The notes beneath the pieces were generated by a model. It worked only from the letters and a program-made list of their open reading frames with translations. It was not told where the DNA came from and did no database searches. Made by a program: the position numbers and the translations under genes. Below are positions 7,106 to 17,996 of a stretch of DNA of 46,902 nucleotides, piece by piece. Each line of letters opens with the position of its first letter. The first letter of the stretch is position 1. Location of the stretch: NCBI GenBank assembly GCA_030627905.1, contig DAOVRZ010000033.1, positions 1-46,902 of the forward strand, in the 5' to 3' direction. Origin of the DNA: JAGMES01 sp023128035 (lineage in GTDB: Bacteria; Bacillota; Halanaerobiia; DY22613).

Positions 7106-10100
7106 TGCTCAGTTTTGATGGGGGAATTGTATTTAATCACTTTTGCCAGTTGTTCTATTGTAGGATGGTTAAAGAAATCATTTAGCCTAATTTTATAACC
7201 TTTCTGGTTTATTTTACTCATTAATTGAATTGCCTTGATAGAATCTCCACCGATTTCAAAAAATTTATCATATATGCTGACTTTATCTCTACCTATAACT
7301 TCTTTCCAGGTTTCAGCCAGCATCTTTTCTACTCTGGTCCTCGGTTCTACAAAATTAGTTTCTTTATAGTTTTCTGGACTCATTTGTAAAAGGGCTGTCT
7401 GATCTATTTTTCCATTTGTTGTAAAAGATAATTTTTCTATCTCAATGAAAAACGAAGGAATCATATATTCCGGTAATACTGTCTCTAGATAGATTCGCAA
7501 TTGGCTTGTGTTGATACTTTCATGAGTAGTATAATAGGCACGCAAATGCTGACCACTATGTACATCTTCTTTAGCTAAAACAACAACCTCTTCGATTTCT
7601 TGATAACTTGAAATCCGCTTTTCCACTTCTCCTAACTCAATTCGATAACCTCTAATCTTAACCTGATGGTCTTTGCGTCCTAAAAATTCTATATTTCCAT
7701 CACAAAGGTGTTTTGCCCAGTCTCCAGTTCTATAAAGCCTGGTTCCATCAATAAAGGGGTTCTCAATAAATCTTTCCCCAGTAAGCTCTGCTCGATTCAA
7801 ATACCCTCTTGCAACTCCATCACCAGAGATATACATTTCTCCAGGAATTCCATAACCCACAGGACGTAAGTGGTCATCTAAAACATAAATCTGAACATTA
7901 TCAGCAGGATAGCCAATTGGTACTGAATCTCTAAGATCGTTTTCTGGACAATATTTATAAATCATACATCCTACTACTGTTTCTGTTGGCCCATATTCAT
8001 TGTATATTTCTATATTCCCATCGAACTTTTGATAAATCTCTGATGCTAATTCTGTCTCCAATTTCTCGCCACCTACAATCATCCGACACAACTTTTTCGG
8101 CTTTATTTCCAGATTTTTAAGCACCCGGAGATGTGCAGGAGTTAATTTGATGATCTCTACTTTATCATCTCTTAAAATCTTGTCAATCAATAGCTCACTT
8201 TCTTCTGTTCCATAAATAACCATTCGGTTTCCAGAAAGAAGAGGAACAAAAATCGATGTAACTGTCAAATCAAAGGATAGTGAAGAATATAATGGAAAAC
8301 TAGCAGACTCACCTTTCAGATACATTTTTTTTGCCCATTCCACATAATTTACTACCCCGCGATGTTCAATCATTACCCCTTTTGGCACTCCAGTTGAACC
8401 AGAAGTATAAATAATATAGGCTAGGTTGTCTGGTTGAGCAATATAAGATAAATTAGATTTATCTTCTTCCAAAATGTTTTCCTGATCCAGAAAAACCGTA
8501 GTAACTGTAGCAGGAATTCGCTTTTGCAAGTGTTGTTGTGTTATTACAATACTTGTTTTACAATCATCTAGCATAAAGGTTATTCTTTCGTCTGGATAAT
8601 CCGGATCAATCGGTAAATAAGCACCTCCAGCTTTTAAAATCCCAAGAATACCAGCAATCATCTCAGGTGAACGTTCCATTAGTATTCCTATGATACTTTC
8701 TGCTGTAACACTTTTGTTCTTCAAATATCTGGCTATTTGATTTGCTCTTTGATTAAGATTTTTGTAAGTCCATTCCTGCCCATTAAAGCAGAGAGCCATT
8801 TCTAAAGAAGATATCTCTGCTTGCTCTTCAAACAATTGTACTAGGGTCTTATCTTTCGGATAATCTACCTGAGTTTGATTAAAATCTACAACAAGCCTTT
8901 GTACCTCTTCGTCAGATAACATATTAATATTCTGAAGTTCAATTTCTGAATCAGCAGTTACAATCTCAACAATTTTAACAAAATGTTGAACAAATCTTTC
9001 GATTGTGTCTTTTCGATATAAATTTGAACGATATTCCAAGGTAAAATAATATTCATCATCTGTCTCAACCCCTACTAAAGTCAGATCAAATTTGGCTGAT
9101 CTGTTTTTGATAGAGTAAGGTGAAAGCTGAACCCCATTTAAAGGTGTTTTTACTTTATTTGATTTTTCCATAGATAACATTACATCAAAAAGAGGATTCC
9201 GGGTTAAATCTCGATCCAGGTTTAATTTATTTACCAACATTTCAAATTGATAATCCTGATTCTCATATGCCTGTAGAGCGACATTTTTAACTTCCTGTAA
9301 AAAACCGCTAAATGTCTTAGTAGTATTTGGTTTTGTTCTAATAGCCAGAGTGTTAGCAAACATCCCAATTGTATTGTCTAAATCTGCATGAACTCTTCCC
9401 GCGATTGGTACTCCAACAATAATATCTTCCTGATTTGTATATTTAGAAAGTAGAACATTGTAAACTGCTAGTAGAATCATAAAAGATGTGACCTCATATT
9501 GCAGATTAAGTTTTTTGATTTGGTCGGAAAGTTCTTTTGACAACTCAAAAGAATGAGTTCCACCATCAAAACCTAATGCTAAAGATCTTGGAAAATCTGC
9601 TGGCATATCTAAAACTGGAATTTCATCTGCAAAAGCATTTAACCAGTACTCTTCCTGTTTCTTTAAATGACCTGTCTCAAAAAGATCGTTTTGCCAGATT
9701 GTAAAATCTTTATACTGAATTTTAATCACTGGCAATGTTTCTCCTGCATATAATTGGGTAAATTCTTGAATCAATAGATTCATTGACACTCCATCAGCAA
9801 TAATATGATGAATATCAACCATGAATACTTTTTCTTGATCTGTTTCCAGAACCTCAACCCTAAACAGTGGTGCTTTCTGCAAATCAAACGATTGAACAAA
9901 TTCAGCCATCACTTGCTCTAATTCTTCATTTAAAATTTTTCGATGTCGCACATGAAAATCCACTTTTTTATGAATGATTTGGACAGGCTTACCATTAATT
10001 TGAGCAAAAGAAGTTCTTAAAGCTTCATGTCTTTCTATTAATTTCTGAAATGCATCTTCCATCTTTTGAAGATCAAACTCACCATCAATTCTTAATATTG

Positions 10101-13100
10101 TTGGAATATTATACTCTGTTGAGTTGATTGAAAGTAAATTTACAACATATAATCTTTTCTGTGCAGAAGAAAGCTGATAATAATCTTTCTCTTCTGCCTT
10201 TTCAATGGCTACAAACTCTTTTACATTTTTAGACTTCAAAAGTATTATCAAATTTGTAATTGTCGGAGATTGAAAGACATCTGTGAAGTCAAGTTGGATG
10301 TTGAATTCCTTTGATATCCTGGCACATAAAGAAATAACACTTATTGAATGCCCGCCTAACTCAAAGAAATTTTTATTCACCCCAACCTGATCCACATTTA
10401 ATACTTCACACCAAATTTTTGCCATACGTTTTTCTAAAGGAGTTTTCGGTTCATCAAACTCCTTACCTGTTAAACCCTCATTTTCAATAAGCAGAAGAGC
10501 ACGCTGATTAACCTTACCATTTGGAGTTAGTGGTATTTTTTCAACCTGAATAAAGAATGATGGAATCATATATTCTGGCAGTCTTTGTGCTAAATAATGT
10601 TTAAGATTCTCCACTTGCATCTCTTTTTTGAGTACAATGAATGCATAAATTTGTTTACCTCTGGTTTGGTCATCTTTGATCAGGCATACAGAGTCTTGAA
10701 TATCTTCATGTTGAAGAAGTTGATATTCAATCTCCCCAACCTCAATTCGATATCCCCGAATCTTAACCTGGCTATCAATTCTTCCTAAATACACAATCCG
10801 TCCATCATGTAATCTTCGGCCTAAATCGCCCGTACGATACATTTTCTGATCTGGCATAAAGGGGTGCTCCACAAATTTTTGCTGGGTTAGGTCTCGACGA
10901 TTAAGGTAACCTCTTGCTACACCAACCCCAGAAATGTAAATTTCTCCCGGAATTCCGGAATACACAGGTTTTAAATTTGCATCCAGAAGGTAAATTTGAA
11001 CATTATCTGCTGGATATCCGATTGGTACTGATACATCTTGATCTTTGTCAATGTCGAATTGATGAATCATACAACCAACAACTGTTTCTGTTGGCCCATA
11101 TTCATTAAATATTTCAATGTTACCATTCCATTTTTTATAAATATCCGCTGCTAAATCTGTTTTTAACTCCTCTCCCCCAACAATCATTCTCTTTAATCTG
11201 GTGTTATGAATCTCTAACTCCTGAATAATCCGTAAATGAGCAGGTGTTAATTTTATGACGTCAACTTTATCATCTTCAATAATTTTGCTAATCAACAAAT
11301 CATGTTCCTCTTTTTTATAAATTATAACTTTGTTACCTGATAGAAGTGGTACATAAATAGAAGTAACTGTCAGATCAAAGGAAAGAGAAGAATACAGTGG
11401 AAATGCAACCTCTTCACCTTTTACATAAACTTTTTGTGCCCAGATCGTATAATTAACCAACCCTTGATGTTCAATCATAACTCCCTTAGGTTGACCCGTT
11501 GAACCTGAAGTATAAATGATATAAGCAAGATCAGATGGGCTTGCCATAACCAGCGGATTTGAAACATCTCCCTGGTAATTATTTTCATCTGTAAGTATAA
11601 TCATTTGTCCATCCACTGAAACTTTTTCCATTAAATGAATCTGAGTCAGAAGAACCCGAATTCCACTATCATCAAGCAAATAGCTAATTCGCTCTTCTGG
11701 ATAATCTGGGTCTATTGGTAAATACGCACACCCTGCTTTTAAAACCGCAAGAATTCCTATGACAGTTTCAATTGAATGTTCGGCTAAAATCCCAACAATC
11801 TGGTTTTTTTGAACTCCATATTCTCGTAAAACTTTACTCAATTGGTTGACCTTTTCATTCAGTTCCCGATAGCTGATCTGCTGAATTTCATCTTCAATTG
11901 CTATCTTAAAAGGTGTTTTCGCTACCTGGTTTTCAAAAAGCTGAACCATTGTCTGTTCACCTGGATATTCGGCTCTAGTATTATTAAATGCATAGATTTC
12001 ATTTTCTTTTTCAGTTGTATTAAGCCATTCAATAGCAGAAATAGTTACATCTGGATCTGTGTCAATTTCTGTGACAATAAAATTAATAATATTTGTGAAA
12101 TGTTCAAAAATCCATGTGATTGAATCCCTTGTAAACTGAGTTGCATTATACATAAACTCAAAACTAATTCTTTCTTTATTGTTAATTATCAGTGTTAAGT
12201 CAACATCAGATTTTTCATGCAAAGAATCAACAATGACATTAAAATCAAAACTATTTTTACTGAAGACAGATTGTATTGGATAATTTTCAAAAACTATAAT
12301 TGTGTTAAAAAGACCGTCAGTTACTTTAATTGGACTCATTTTTTGAATTTGTGATAAACTCAGATACTCATATTCTCGTATTTCTAACAACTCTTCATTT
12401 ACTCTTGTCAAAACATCTTTAATTTTTTCATTTCCTTTACTTTGAATAACCACAGGTAATGTATTGATAAATAATCCGACTATTTTCTCCATATCACTTA
12501 AATCAGTTGGTCTTCCAGAAACTGTCATTCCAAAACAACTAAAATCAGTATTATTGAGTTTCTGCAAAAGTATTCCCCACGAAGTCTCCATTAAAACATT
12601 GACAGTAATTCCATACTTTTTACAGAATTCATGAATTTTTGTCGTTTGCTCCTTGTCCAGTCCACAATATACTATTGGTACAGATTCGTCTTCTTCCTTA
12701 CTAGGTGGCAATGTTACAGAAAGATATGTTTGTTGTGATACTTCCTGTAAATATTCGTTCCAGTAGGCTAAACCTTGCTCTATATCTTTCCTCTTCAACC
12801 ACTGAATAAAGTCTGACATTTGTACCTTCGGAGTATCTGGCAATTCTAACTGATGAGTACTTTGACGATATATTGTTAAAAAGTCACGCAACACAATTTG
12901 AACACTCCAACCATCCAAAAGTATATGGTGAAAGCTCCAGCAAATAAAATATTTTTGATTACTCATTTTAATTATAGAAATTCTGTTTAATTTACCAGAT
13001 GAAAAATTAAATCCTATTTGCAAATCCCGTTGCTTGTATTCATCATTATGTCGAATTTGCTCTTCTGGTGACAGATGTGATAAATCCAATTCATAAATTT

Positions 13101-16100
13101 CGGCAGCTTTATTTTTTAAGACAACTTGGACAGGTACTAAAGACTCTTTCCAGTGAAAATTTGTTCTGAAAATATCATACCGCTTAACTACTTCCTCCCA
13201 GGCAAATTTTAATAACTCAATATTGACATCACCTTCCAAATAATAACAGACCTGTTGGTGATAATTTAAGTCTAAGGGATTTGCTACATTTTGATATAAA
13301 AAACCCTGTTGCAGGGGAGCAAGTTCACAGATTTTTTTAACATTTTTTAGATTCTGATAACTAGGAATCACTCTGAGTTGCTCAAAACCCTGCATTTCAA
13401 ATAAATGTTGAACCCCAAAATCAGAAGCTGTCAATGTTGATTCTTTCCGGGCCAGACAATGGTCGATAATCTGTTCTAAATTTGTTACAAAACTCTCTTT
13501 AAACTGTTCGATTACTACATCCTCAATATAGAATCCATTATATGTAACTGCCAATTGCAACTGCCCATCTACAACAAGACCATTTATTGCCATAGCCTCA
13601 AGATGTCGATTGTCCGAGTGAACACTTCTTCCGGCTCTTTCTGGAGAACCAGATAACAAACCCTCTTTTTCTTTTTGGATAATTCCATCAAACTGACCTA
13701 AATAGTTAAAGGTAATCTCTGGATTTATTTCTTGCAATTTTTTATCATTTTGCAAATAACGAGCAATACCAAAATTTAGACCTCTCTGTGGAATTTTTCG
13801 TAGTTCTTCCTTCACATATTGAATAGTTAGTTCAATAGATTTTTGTCTTTCAAAGTAGACAGGAAAAATACTGGTAAACCAGCCAATGGTACGCGAAAGG
13901 TCTACATCTTCCCACAGTTCTTCTCTACCATGACCTTCGAGAGTAAATAGGATTGCTTCCATATCAAAAACGTCTGACAACGAACAACTTAAGGCAGAGA
14001 GTAGAATATCGTTGATTTCAGTGTTATAAGTCTGATGGACTTTTGTCAACAACTGTTCTGTCTTGTTTTTCTCAAGTTTAATTGTGATATTTTTAATCTG
14101 ATCATTTTTTTTCTCTCTTGTTCCATCTATAAGAAATTCTATCTTTTCCAGGTCGATATTTTTCCAATACTTTATGTCAATAGCACTGTTTTGTGCATAT
14201 GAATACAGTCGTTCACCCCACTCCTTGAAAGATGTTGTTTTTAGTGGTAGCTTTTCTTGCAATTTGCTCTGATAAAGGTTCTCTAAATCCTCCAGTAAAA
14301 TCCTCCAGGATACTCCGTCTACTACAAGGTGATGAATTGATATAAAGAATCTTTTTCCTTGATCTCCCAGGTCAAAGACAACACCCCGAATCAGTAAATC
14401 ATTTTCCATATTCAATTGATCTTGAATCATTTCTGTACATGAGATCATTTTTTCTTTTTGCTCATCATGACTCAAATCAGATAGATTTATCATTTCTAAC
14501 TCAAATTTAATTTCATTCACACCCCGATTGGTTTGAATCATCTGGTCATCTTGAACCACATACTTCATTCGTAATGCATCATGATGATAAATCAGTTCCC
14601 GAATGACATCTTCTAACAATTGCAAATCTACATTTTCTGCGAGCTTGAACATATTGGCCTGGTTCCAGTACTGAAGATGTTTTAATTGAGATTCAAAAAG
14701 CCAAAGCTGAATCGGTGTCAGAATGACTTCACCCTTAGCTTCACCCTGATTTGTTAATTGTTGTTCTCTATTTATATTTACAGAATCCATTATTTTTGCT
14801 ATTGTACGATACTCAAAAATATTTTTAACAGTAATATTAATATCCTCACGTCTGGATCTAGATAGGATTTGGATTGCCTTAATTGAATCTCCACCCAGAT
14901 CAAAGAAATTATCATCAATTCCCACAGTTTCATGACCCAGAACCTCTGCCCATACACTAGCTAATTTTTCTTCTTTTCCACTTCTCGGTGACCTAAATTT
15001 GGATGTACGCATCATATATTCTTTGGGATCTAGCAAAGATTTTCGATCAATTTTGTTGTTTGTGGTCAAGGGAATTTTATCTAATTTTACAAAATAAGAT
15101 GGAACCATATAATCAGGCAACTTACTGGATAGGTTTTCTTTTAATATATCCAGACTTACCTCCTCATCTGATACAAAATAAGCTGCTAACTCGTTTTCCT
15201 TTCTAGAATTGACATATACTACAACAACTGCTTCTCTAATTTGCTCCTGTTTTAAAAGACAACTTTCAATCTCACCTAGCTCAACTCGATATCCTCTGAT
15301 TTTTACCTGCTCATCAATTCGTCCAAAAAATTCCAGATTACCATCAGGTAACCATCGAGCCAGATCGCCTGTTCGATACATTTTTCTTCCATTATACTTA
15401 TTAATTACAAACTTTTCCTCTGTAAGTTCAGGTCTGTTTAGATAACCTCTAGCAAGGGCTACAGAAGAAGATACACAGAGTTCTCCTATGGTTCCAAAAG
15501 GAACTAGATTCCCACCTAAATCCATAATGTAATGTTCTGTATTTAAAATCGGTTTACCAATCGGCAAACTTTCAGGTAATTCATCACCCTGTTGATAATG
15601 CCACTTTGTAACAAATACTGTTCCTTCTGTTGGCCCATAACCGTTAACATATTCCAACTGATCTTTCCACCTAGCGATTAATTCTTTACTGGGTGTTGAA
15701 CCCCCAGTCATTAAATGTCGTAGTGTATGAACCCTTTTTGGATCAAGATAATTAAGATAAATTGGAGGTAACACTGCAACTGTGATTTGATGGTAATTTA
15801 AATATTCCATAAACTTTTCATGATCACGAATAACATCTTTTGTAACTACATATAATGTAGCTCCGGTTAATAAAGCCATGTAAATCTCCAAGACAGAAGC
15901 GTCGAACGAAGAACTAGCAAACTGAATAATTCGATCATCAGATTGGATCCCTAGGTCTCGATTAATAACCTGTTGAAGATTTTCAATTCCGCTATGTTCT
16001 AGCATTACACCCTTAGGTTTACCACTAGACCCTGAAGTATAAATAACATAAGCTAGATTATTTGAACAACTTAAGCTAGGCAAATTTATATCTTTTCCAG

Positions 16101-17874
16101 TAAAAATGGTTTTTTCATCAAGAAAAATCTTCTCACAAGAATGTGATATTTGTTCAGCAAGATGTGATTGGGTTAAAAGTAGCTTGACATTGCTATCCTG
16201 AAGGAAAAACCGAATCCGCTCCGGTGGATTTTCATGATCAAGTGGCAAATATGTTCCTCCTGCTTTTAAAATCCCCAACATACAAATAATCATCTCAAGA
16301 GAACGTTCAGTCATAATCCCAATGATCTGGTTTGGCCCTACCCCTTTTTCATGCAGTAACCATGCTAATTGATTCGCCTTTTGATTCAATTCCTGATACG
16401 TCATCGTTTGGTTTTGAAAAACAAGTGCGGTCTTATCTGGCATCTGTTCTACAATTTCCTCAAATAGAAGATCAATTGGTTTACCATCTAATTCCATCTG
16501 CTCTAAACCCTTTAAACTAAAAAGATATTCCCGTTCTTTTTCAGTTAATATATCGATTTCTGTTACTGGCAACTCTGGATGTTGGATTGCTACTTCGAGA
16601 ATTTTTAAAAATTGTTTTGCTATTGTGCTCATTTCCCCAGAGGTGAACAATTTATCATTATACATAAAATGAACCTGTAACCGATCACGATTTGCAACAA
16701 CTATGGTCAGATCATAGTTGGTAAGCTCAAAAATTGAATCAAATTCAATTTCAAAGTCCAGAGTAACCTGATTCATAATCTCCCCTTTTGGAAAATTTTC
16801 AAATACAATGACAGAATTAAAAAGCTCACGTTCACTACTGATGTTGCTCACTTTCTGAATATCAGGTAATGCCAGATATGAAAACTCATTAACTTCAGCA
16901 AGTTCTCGATTAACCTTTTGCAACAAATTTGCAATAGTGACCTTGTGAGAACTTTGGATTACCACTGGGAGAGTATTAATAAATAATCCAACCATATTTT
17001 CCATTCCACTTACTCCAGCTGGTCTTCCAGAAACAGTCATACCAGCACAACTAATATTCGTATTATTATATTTTTGTAAAAGAATCCCCCAAGCAACTTG
17101 CATCAACGAATTAGCAGTAATTTTATGATTTTTACAAAACTCGTTGATGAGATCTGATTTTTTATCATGAATCTCCAATTTATATTCTGACGAGTTTTGA
17201 ATGACTTGACCTTTTTCCGATGCAGTGTACTGTAGAAGAAAGGTAGGTTGCTCAACATCTTGCAGATACTTTTCCCAGAATGCTAACCCACTATTTTGAT
17301 CCCTTTTTTTCAACCACTGTAGATATTTCGCATAAGAATGACCATTTTTAATCTCTGGCAAAGGAATTTTATTTACAAGATGATGGTAGTACATAAAAAA
17401 ATCTCTGGTTACAGCCTGAACACTCCAACCATCAAGAAGAATATGATGGTAAGTAAAGCAAACAAAATACTTATCATCAGACAGACATACTAATGATAAT
17501 CTACATAGTTTTCCTTTCTGAAAATCAAATCCCTTTTTTAGGTCACTTTCTTTAAATTCCTCAATATATTCTTTTTGTTTAATTTCATCTAAATTGGCTA
17601 TATCATATTCATAAATCTCTGCTTCCTTTTTTTTAAGTATAACCTGAACCGGGGTTTTTACTTTTTCCCACAAAAAATCGGTTCGAAAAGTCTCATATTT
17701 ATCAATTACCATCTGCCAAGCTGTTTTTATTTGTTCAATCTGAATTTTTCCTTTCATGTAATAACAAAACTGTTCATAATAGGTTATGCCACCTTCATTT
17801 AAAAGACTATGAAACAACATGCCACTCTGAATTGGTGTTAGTTCATTTATAAGCTCAATGCGGTCTTGATTCAT
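5764..17874 (-). CDS. NRPS C: C-A-T-E / C-A-T / C-A-T-E* (modules 9-11)
   Basis: This 4036-aa synthetase has three modules and ends in an epimerization-like domain. Approximate residues: module 9 1-1510, module 10 1510-2556, module 11 2557-3590, terminal E-like domain 3590-4036. All three C domains keep HHxxxDG and all three carriers keep the phosphopantetheine serine (GGDS, GGHS, GGDS). A9 is hydrophobic by pocket code; A10 and A11 both read as asparagine. There is no thioesterase or reductase. The N-terminal C domain follows the E domain that ends NRPS B, consistent with a donor-acceptor contact between the two proteins. The start is supported by AAAGGGG 8 nt upstream. The gene begins 122 bp after NRPS B and is followed by a terminator. 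Confidence 0.96.
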   Translation of the reverse strand: MNQDRIELINELTPIQSGMLFHSLLNEGGITYYEQFCYYMKGKIQIEQIKTAWQMVIDKYETFRTDFLWEKVKTPVQVILKKKEAEIYEYDIANLDEIKQKEYIEEFKESDLKKGFDFQKGKLCRLSLVCLSDDKYFVCFTYHHILLDGWSVQAVTRDFFMYYHHLVNKIPLPEIKNGHSYAKYLQWLKKRDQNSGLAFWEKYLQDVEQPTFLLQYTASEKGQVIQNSSEYKLEIHDKKSDLINEFCKNHKITANSLMQVAWGILLQKYNNTNISCAGMTVSGRPAGVSGMENMVGLFINTLPVVIQSSHKVTIANLLQKVNRELAEVNEFSYLALPDIQKVSNISSERELFNSVIVFENFPKGEIMNQVTLDFEIEFDSIFELTNYDLTIVVANRDRLQVHFMYNDKLFTSGEMSTIAKQFLKILEVAIQHPELPVTEIDILTEKEREYLFSLKGLEQMELDGKPIDLLFEEIVEQMPDKTALVFQNQTMTYQELNQKANQLAWLLHEKGVGPNQIIGIMTERSLEMIICMLGILKAGGTYLPLDHENPPERIRFFLQDSNVKLLLTQSHLAEQISHSCEKIFLDEKTIFTGKDINLPSLSCSNNLAYVIYTSGSSGKPKGVMLEHSGIENLQQVINRDLGIQSDDRIIQFASSSFDASVLEIYMALLTGATLYVVTKDVIRDHEKFMEYLNYHQITVAVLPPIYLNYLDPKRVHTLRHLMTGGSTPSKELIARWKDQLEYVNGYGPTEGTVFVTKWHYQQGDELPESLPIGKPILNTEHYIMDLGGNLVPFGTIGELCVSSSVALARGYLNRPELTEEKFVINKYNGRKMYRTGDLARWLPDGNLEFFGRIDEQVKIRGYRVELGEIESCLLKQEQIREAVVVVYVNSRKENELAAYFVSDEEVSLDILKENLSSKLPDYMVPSYFVKLDKIPLTTNNKIDRKSLLDPKEYMMRTSKFRSPRSGKEEKLASVWAEVLGHETVGIDDNFFDLGGDSIKAIQILSRSRREDINITVKNIFEYRTIAKIMDSVNINREQQLTNQGEAKGEVILTPIQLWLFESQLKHLQYWNQANMFKLAENVDLQLLEDVIRELIYHHDALRMKYVVQDDQMIQTNRGVNEIKFELEMINLSDLSHDEQKEKMISCTEMIQDQLNMENDLLIRGVVFDLGDQGKRFFISIHHLVVDGVSWRILLEDLENLYQSKLQEKLPLKTTSFKEWGERLYSYAQNSAIDIKYWKNIDLEKIEFLIDGTREKKNDQIKNITIKLEKNKTEQLLTKVHQTYNTEINDILLSALSCSLSDVFDMEAILFTLEGHGREELWEDVDLSRTIGWFTSIFPVYFERQKSIELTIQYVKEELRKIPQRGLNFGIARYLQNDKKLQEINPEITFNYLGQFDGIIQKEKEGLLSGSPERAGRSVHSDNRHLEAMAINGLVVDGQLQLAVTYNGFYIEDVVIEQFKESFVTNLEQIIDHCLARKESTLTASDFGVQHLFEMQGFEQLRVIPSYQNLKNVKKICELAPLQQGFLYQNVANPLDLNYHQQVCYYLEGDVNIELLKFAWEEVVKRYDIFRTNFHWKESLVPVQVVLKNKAAEIYELDLSHLSPEEQIRHNDEYKQRDLQIGFNFSSGKLNRISIIKMSNQKYFICWSFHHILLDGWSVQIVLRDFLTIYRQSTHQLELPDTPKVQMSDFIQWLKRKDIEQGLAYWNEYLQEVSQQTYLSVTLPPSKEEDESVPIVYCGLDKEQTTKIHEFCKKYGITVNVLMETSWGILLQKLNNTDFSCFGMTVSGRPTDLSDMEKIVGLFINTLPVVIQSKGNEKIKDVLTRVNEELLEIREYEYLSLSQIQKMSPIKVTDGLFNTIIVFENYPIQSVFSKNSFDFNVIVDSLHEKSDVDLTLIINNKERISFEFMYNATQFTRDSITWIFEHFTNIINFIVTEIDTDPDVTISAIEWLNTTEKENEIYAFNNTRAEYPGEQTMVQLFENQVAKTPFKIAIEDEIQQISYRELNEKVNQLSKVLREYGVQKNQIVGILAEHSIETVIGILAVLKAGCAYLPIDPDYPEERISYLLDDSGIRVLLTQIHLMEKVSVDGQMIILTDENNYQGDVSNPLVMASPSDLAYIIYTSGSTGQPKGVMIEHQGLVNYTIWAQKVYVKGEEVAFPLYSSLSFDLTVTSIYVPLLSGNKVIIYKKEEHDLLISKIIEDDKVDVIKLTPAHLRIIQELEIHNTRLKRMIVGGEELKTDLAADIYKKWNGNIEIFNEYGPTETVVGCMIHQFDIDKDQDVSVPIGYPADNVQIYLLDANLKPVYSGIPGEIYISGVGVARGYLNRRDLTQQKFVEHPFMPDQKMYRTGDLGRRLHDGRIVYLGRIDSQVKIRGYRIEVGEIEYQLLQHEDIQDSVCLIKDDQTRGKQIYAFIVLKKEMQVENLKHYLAQRLPEYMIPSFFIQVEKIPLTPNGKVNQRALLLIENEGLTGKEFDEPKTPLEKRMAKIWCEVLNVDQVGVNKNFFELGGHSISVISLCARISKEFNIQLDFTDVFQSPTITNLIILLKSKNVKEFVAIEKAEEKDYYQLSSAQKRLYVVNLLSINSTEYNIPTILRIDGEFDLQKMEDAFQKLIERHEALRTSFAQINGKPVQIIHKKVDFHVRHRKILNEELEQVMAEFVQSFDLQKAPLFRVEVLETDQEKVFMVDIHHIIADGVSMNLLIQEFTQLYAGETLPVIKIQYKDFTIWQNDLFETGHLKKQEEYWLNAFADEIPVLDMPADFPRSLALGFDGGTHSFELSKELSDQIKKLNLQYEVTSFMILLAVYNVLLSKYTNQEDIIVGVPIAGRVHADLDNTIGMFANTLAIRTKPNTTKTFSGFLQEVKNVALQAYENQDYQFEMLVNKLNLDRDLTRNPLFDVMLSMEKSNKVKTPLNGVQLSPYSIKNRSAKFDLTLVGVETDDEYYFTLEYRSNLYRKDTIERFVQHFVKIVEIVTADSEIELQNINMLSDEEVQRLVVDFNQTQVDYPKDKTLVQLFEEQAEISSLEMALCFNGQEWTYKNLNQRANQIARYLKNKSVTAESIIGILMERSPEMIAGILGILKAGGAYLPIDPDYPDERITFMLDDCKTSIVITQQHLQKRIPATVTTVFLDQENILEEDKSNLSYIAQPDNLAYIIYTSGSTGVPKGVMIEHRGVVNYVEWAKKMYLKGESASFPLYSSLSFDLTVTSIFVPLLSGNRMVIYGTEESELLIDKILRDDKVEIIKLTPAHLRVLKNLEIKPKKLCRMIVGGEKLETELASEIYQKFDGNIEIYNEYGPTETVVGCMIYKYCPENDLRDSVPIGYPADNVQIYVLDDHLRPVGYGIPGEMYISGDGVARGYLNRAELTGERFIENPFIDGTRLYRTGDWAKHLCDGNIEFLGRKDHQVKIRGYRIELGEVEKRISSYQEIEEVVVLAKEDVHSGQHLRAYYTTHESINTSQLRIYLETVLPEYMIPSFFIEIEKLSFTTNGKIDQTALLQMSPENYKETNFVEPRTRVEKMLAETWKEVIGRDKVSIYDKFFEIGGDSIKAIQLMSKINQKGYKIRLNDFFNHPTIEQLAKVIKYNSPIKTEQGVVSGEVRLSPVQRQTIKTADNINHYSYPVLLQPKERLDSTVMIEALQVLIEHHDALRINYIPEKDIFIQNKEYLEREFILEFHDLSHLSIEEQTDQIAFYGTKLMQSYDIINELMVKAAIFDLGESGQRFLFAPHHLVADPISGKVLIEDLTQIYLSLKQGKKIELPAKTTSFKTWTDALYEYGKSQITEEDRAYWEDIIQIKVSLPIDFDHGPNLWTKMGKVSAHLSKEETELLLAHTNQAYETEINDILLTSLAVTLQKFTGSDETLVELHGHGREDLFDHINLSRTVGWMTMSYPVKLDVRGSNNLERQILTIKEQVHYIRNKGVDYGILNHMSENPLSELNLANVVVFEYMGQYDQEIQQNPLFDFAVEYYGEKVSPNYSKETPITVVGLVIGGQLHITFNYSETKYNQQTIQKVCDEYMTNLKNIIQHCTNMQKVEALES
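7106..10205 (-). other. Module 11 (C-A-T), predicted Asn
   Basis: C11 has HHIIADG and follows a module without epimerization, so it joins an L-residue. The A-domain pocket reads D-L-T-K-I-G-E-V-G, close to the asparagine code DLTKLGEVGK of tyrocidine-type synthetases. The carrier motif is EIGGDSIKA. The A domain is nearly a copy of A10, including the pocket and the flanking segment SLSFDLTVTS. Confidence 0.75.
10206..13345 (-). other. Module 10 (D-accepting C-A-T), predicted Asn
   Basis: C10 begins APLQQGFLYQ and carries HHILLDGWS. It has the same subtype as the first C domain of gramicidin synthetase GrsB, which accepts a D-residue; this fits the E domain just before it. The pocket code D-L-T-K-I-G-E-V-G indicates asparagine. 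The carrier motif is ELGGHSISV, slightly unlike the LKA endings elsewhere. Confidence 0.75.
13346..17874 (-). other. Module 9 (D-accepting C-A-T-E), hydrophobic residue, D-configured
   Basis: C9 (LTPIQSGMLFHSLL, HHILLDGWS) is of the D-accepting subtype and matches the E domain at the end of NRPS B. The A-domain pocket reads D-A-L-V-M-G-G-V-F with an LPPIY motif, suggesting a hydrophobic, perhaps aromatic residue; I cannot assign it exactly. The carrier has GGDS. E9 is canonical, with HHLVVDGVSWR, EGHGRE and FNYLGQ, so the residue should be epimerized to D. Confidence 0.72.
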
Positions 17875-17996
17875 AAATATACCCCTTTCTAAGTCTAATT
17901 AGTCAAAATGAGTCATGATAAAAGTTGAGTTGGTTGCATTTTAATAATATTTATTCGCTTTTTTATCATTATTAGCAATTATACTAATCAATGACA
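17875..17996 (-). other. NRPS B-NRPS C intergenic gap
   Basis: The 122-bp AT-rich gap holds the ribosome binding site AAAGGGG of NRPS C but no clear terminator hairpin. NRPS C is therefore probably co-transcribed with NRPS B. Confidence 0.45.

Noticed and set aside
11842..12123. Plus-strand frame of 93 aa inside NRPS C
   Set aside because: It is antisense to well-conserved NRPS sequence and looks like a by-product of AT-rich codon use, as do the other plus-strand frames between 5800 and 44500.
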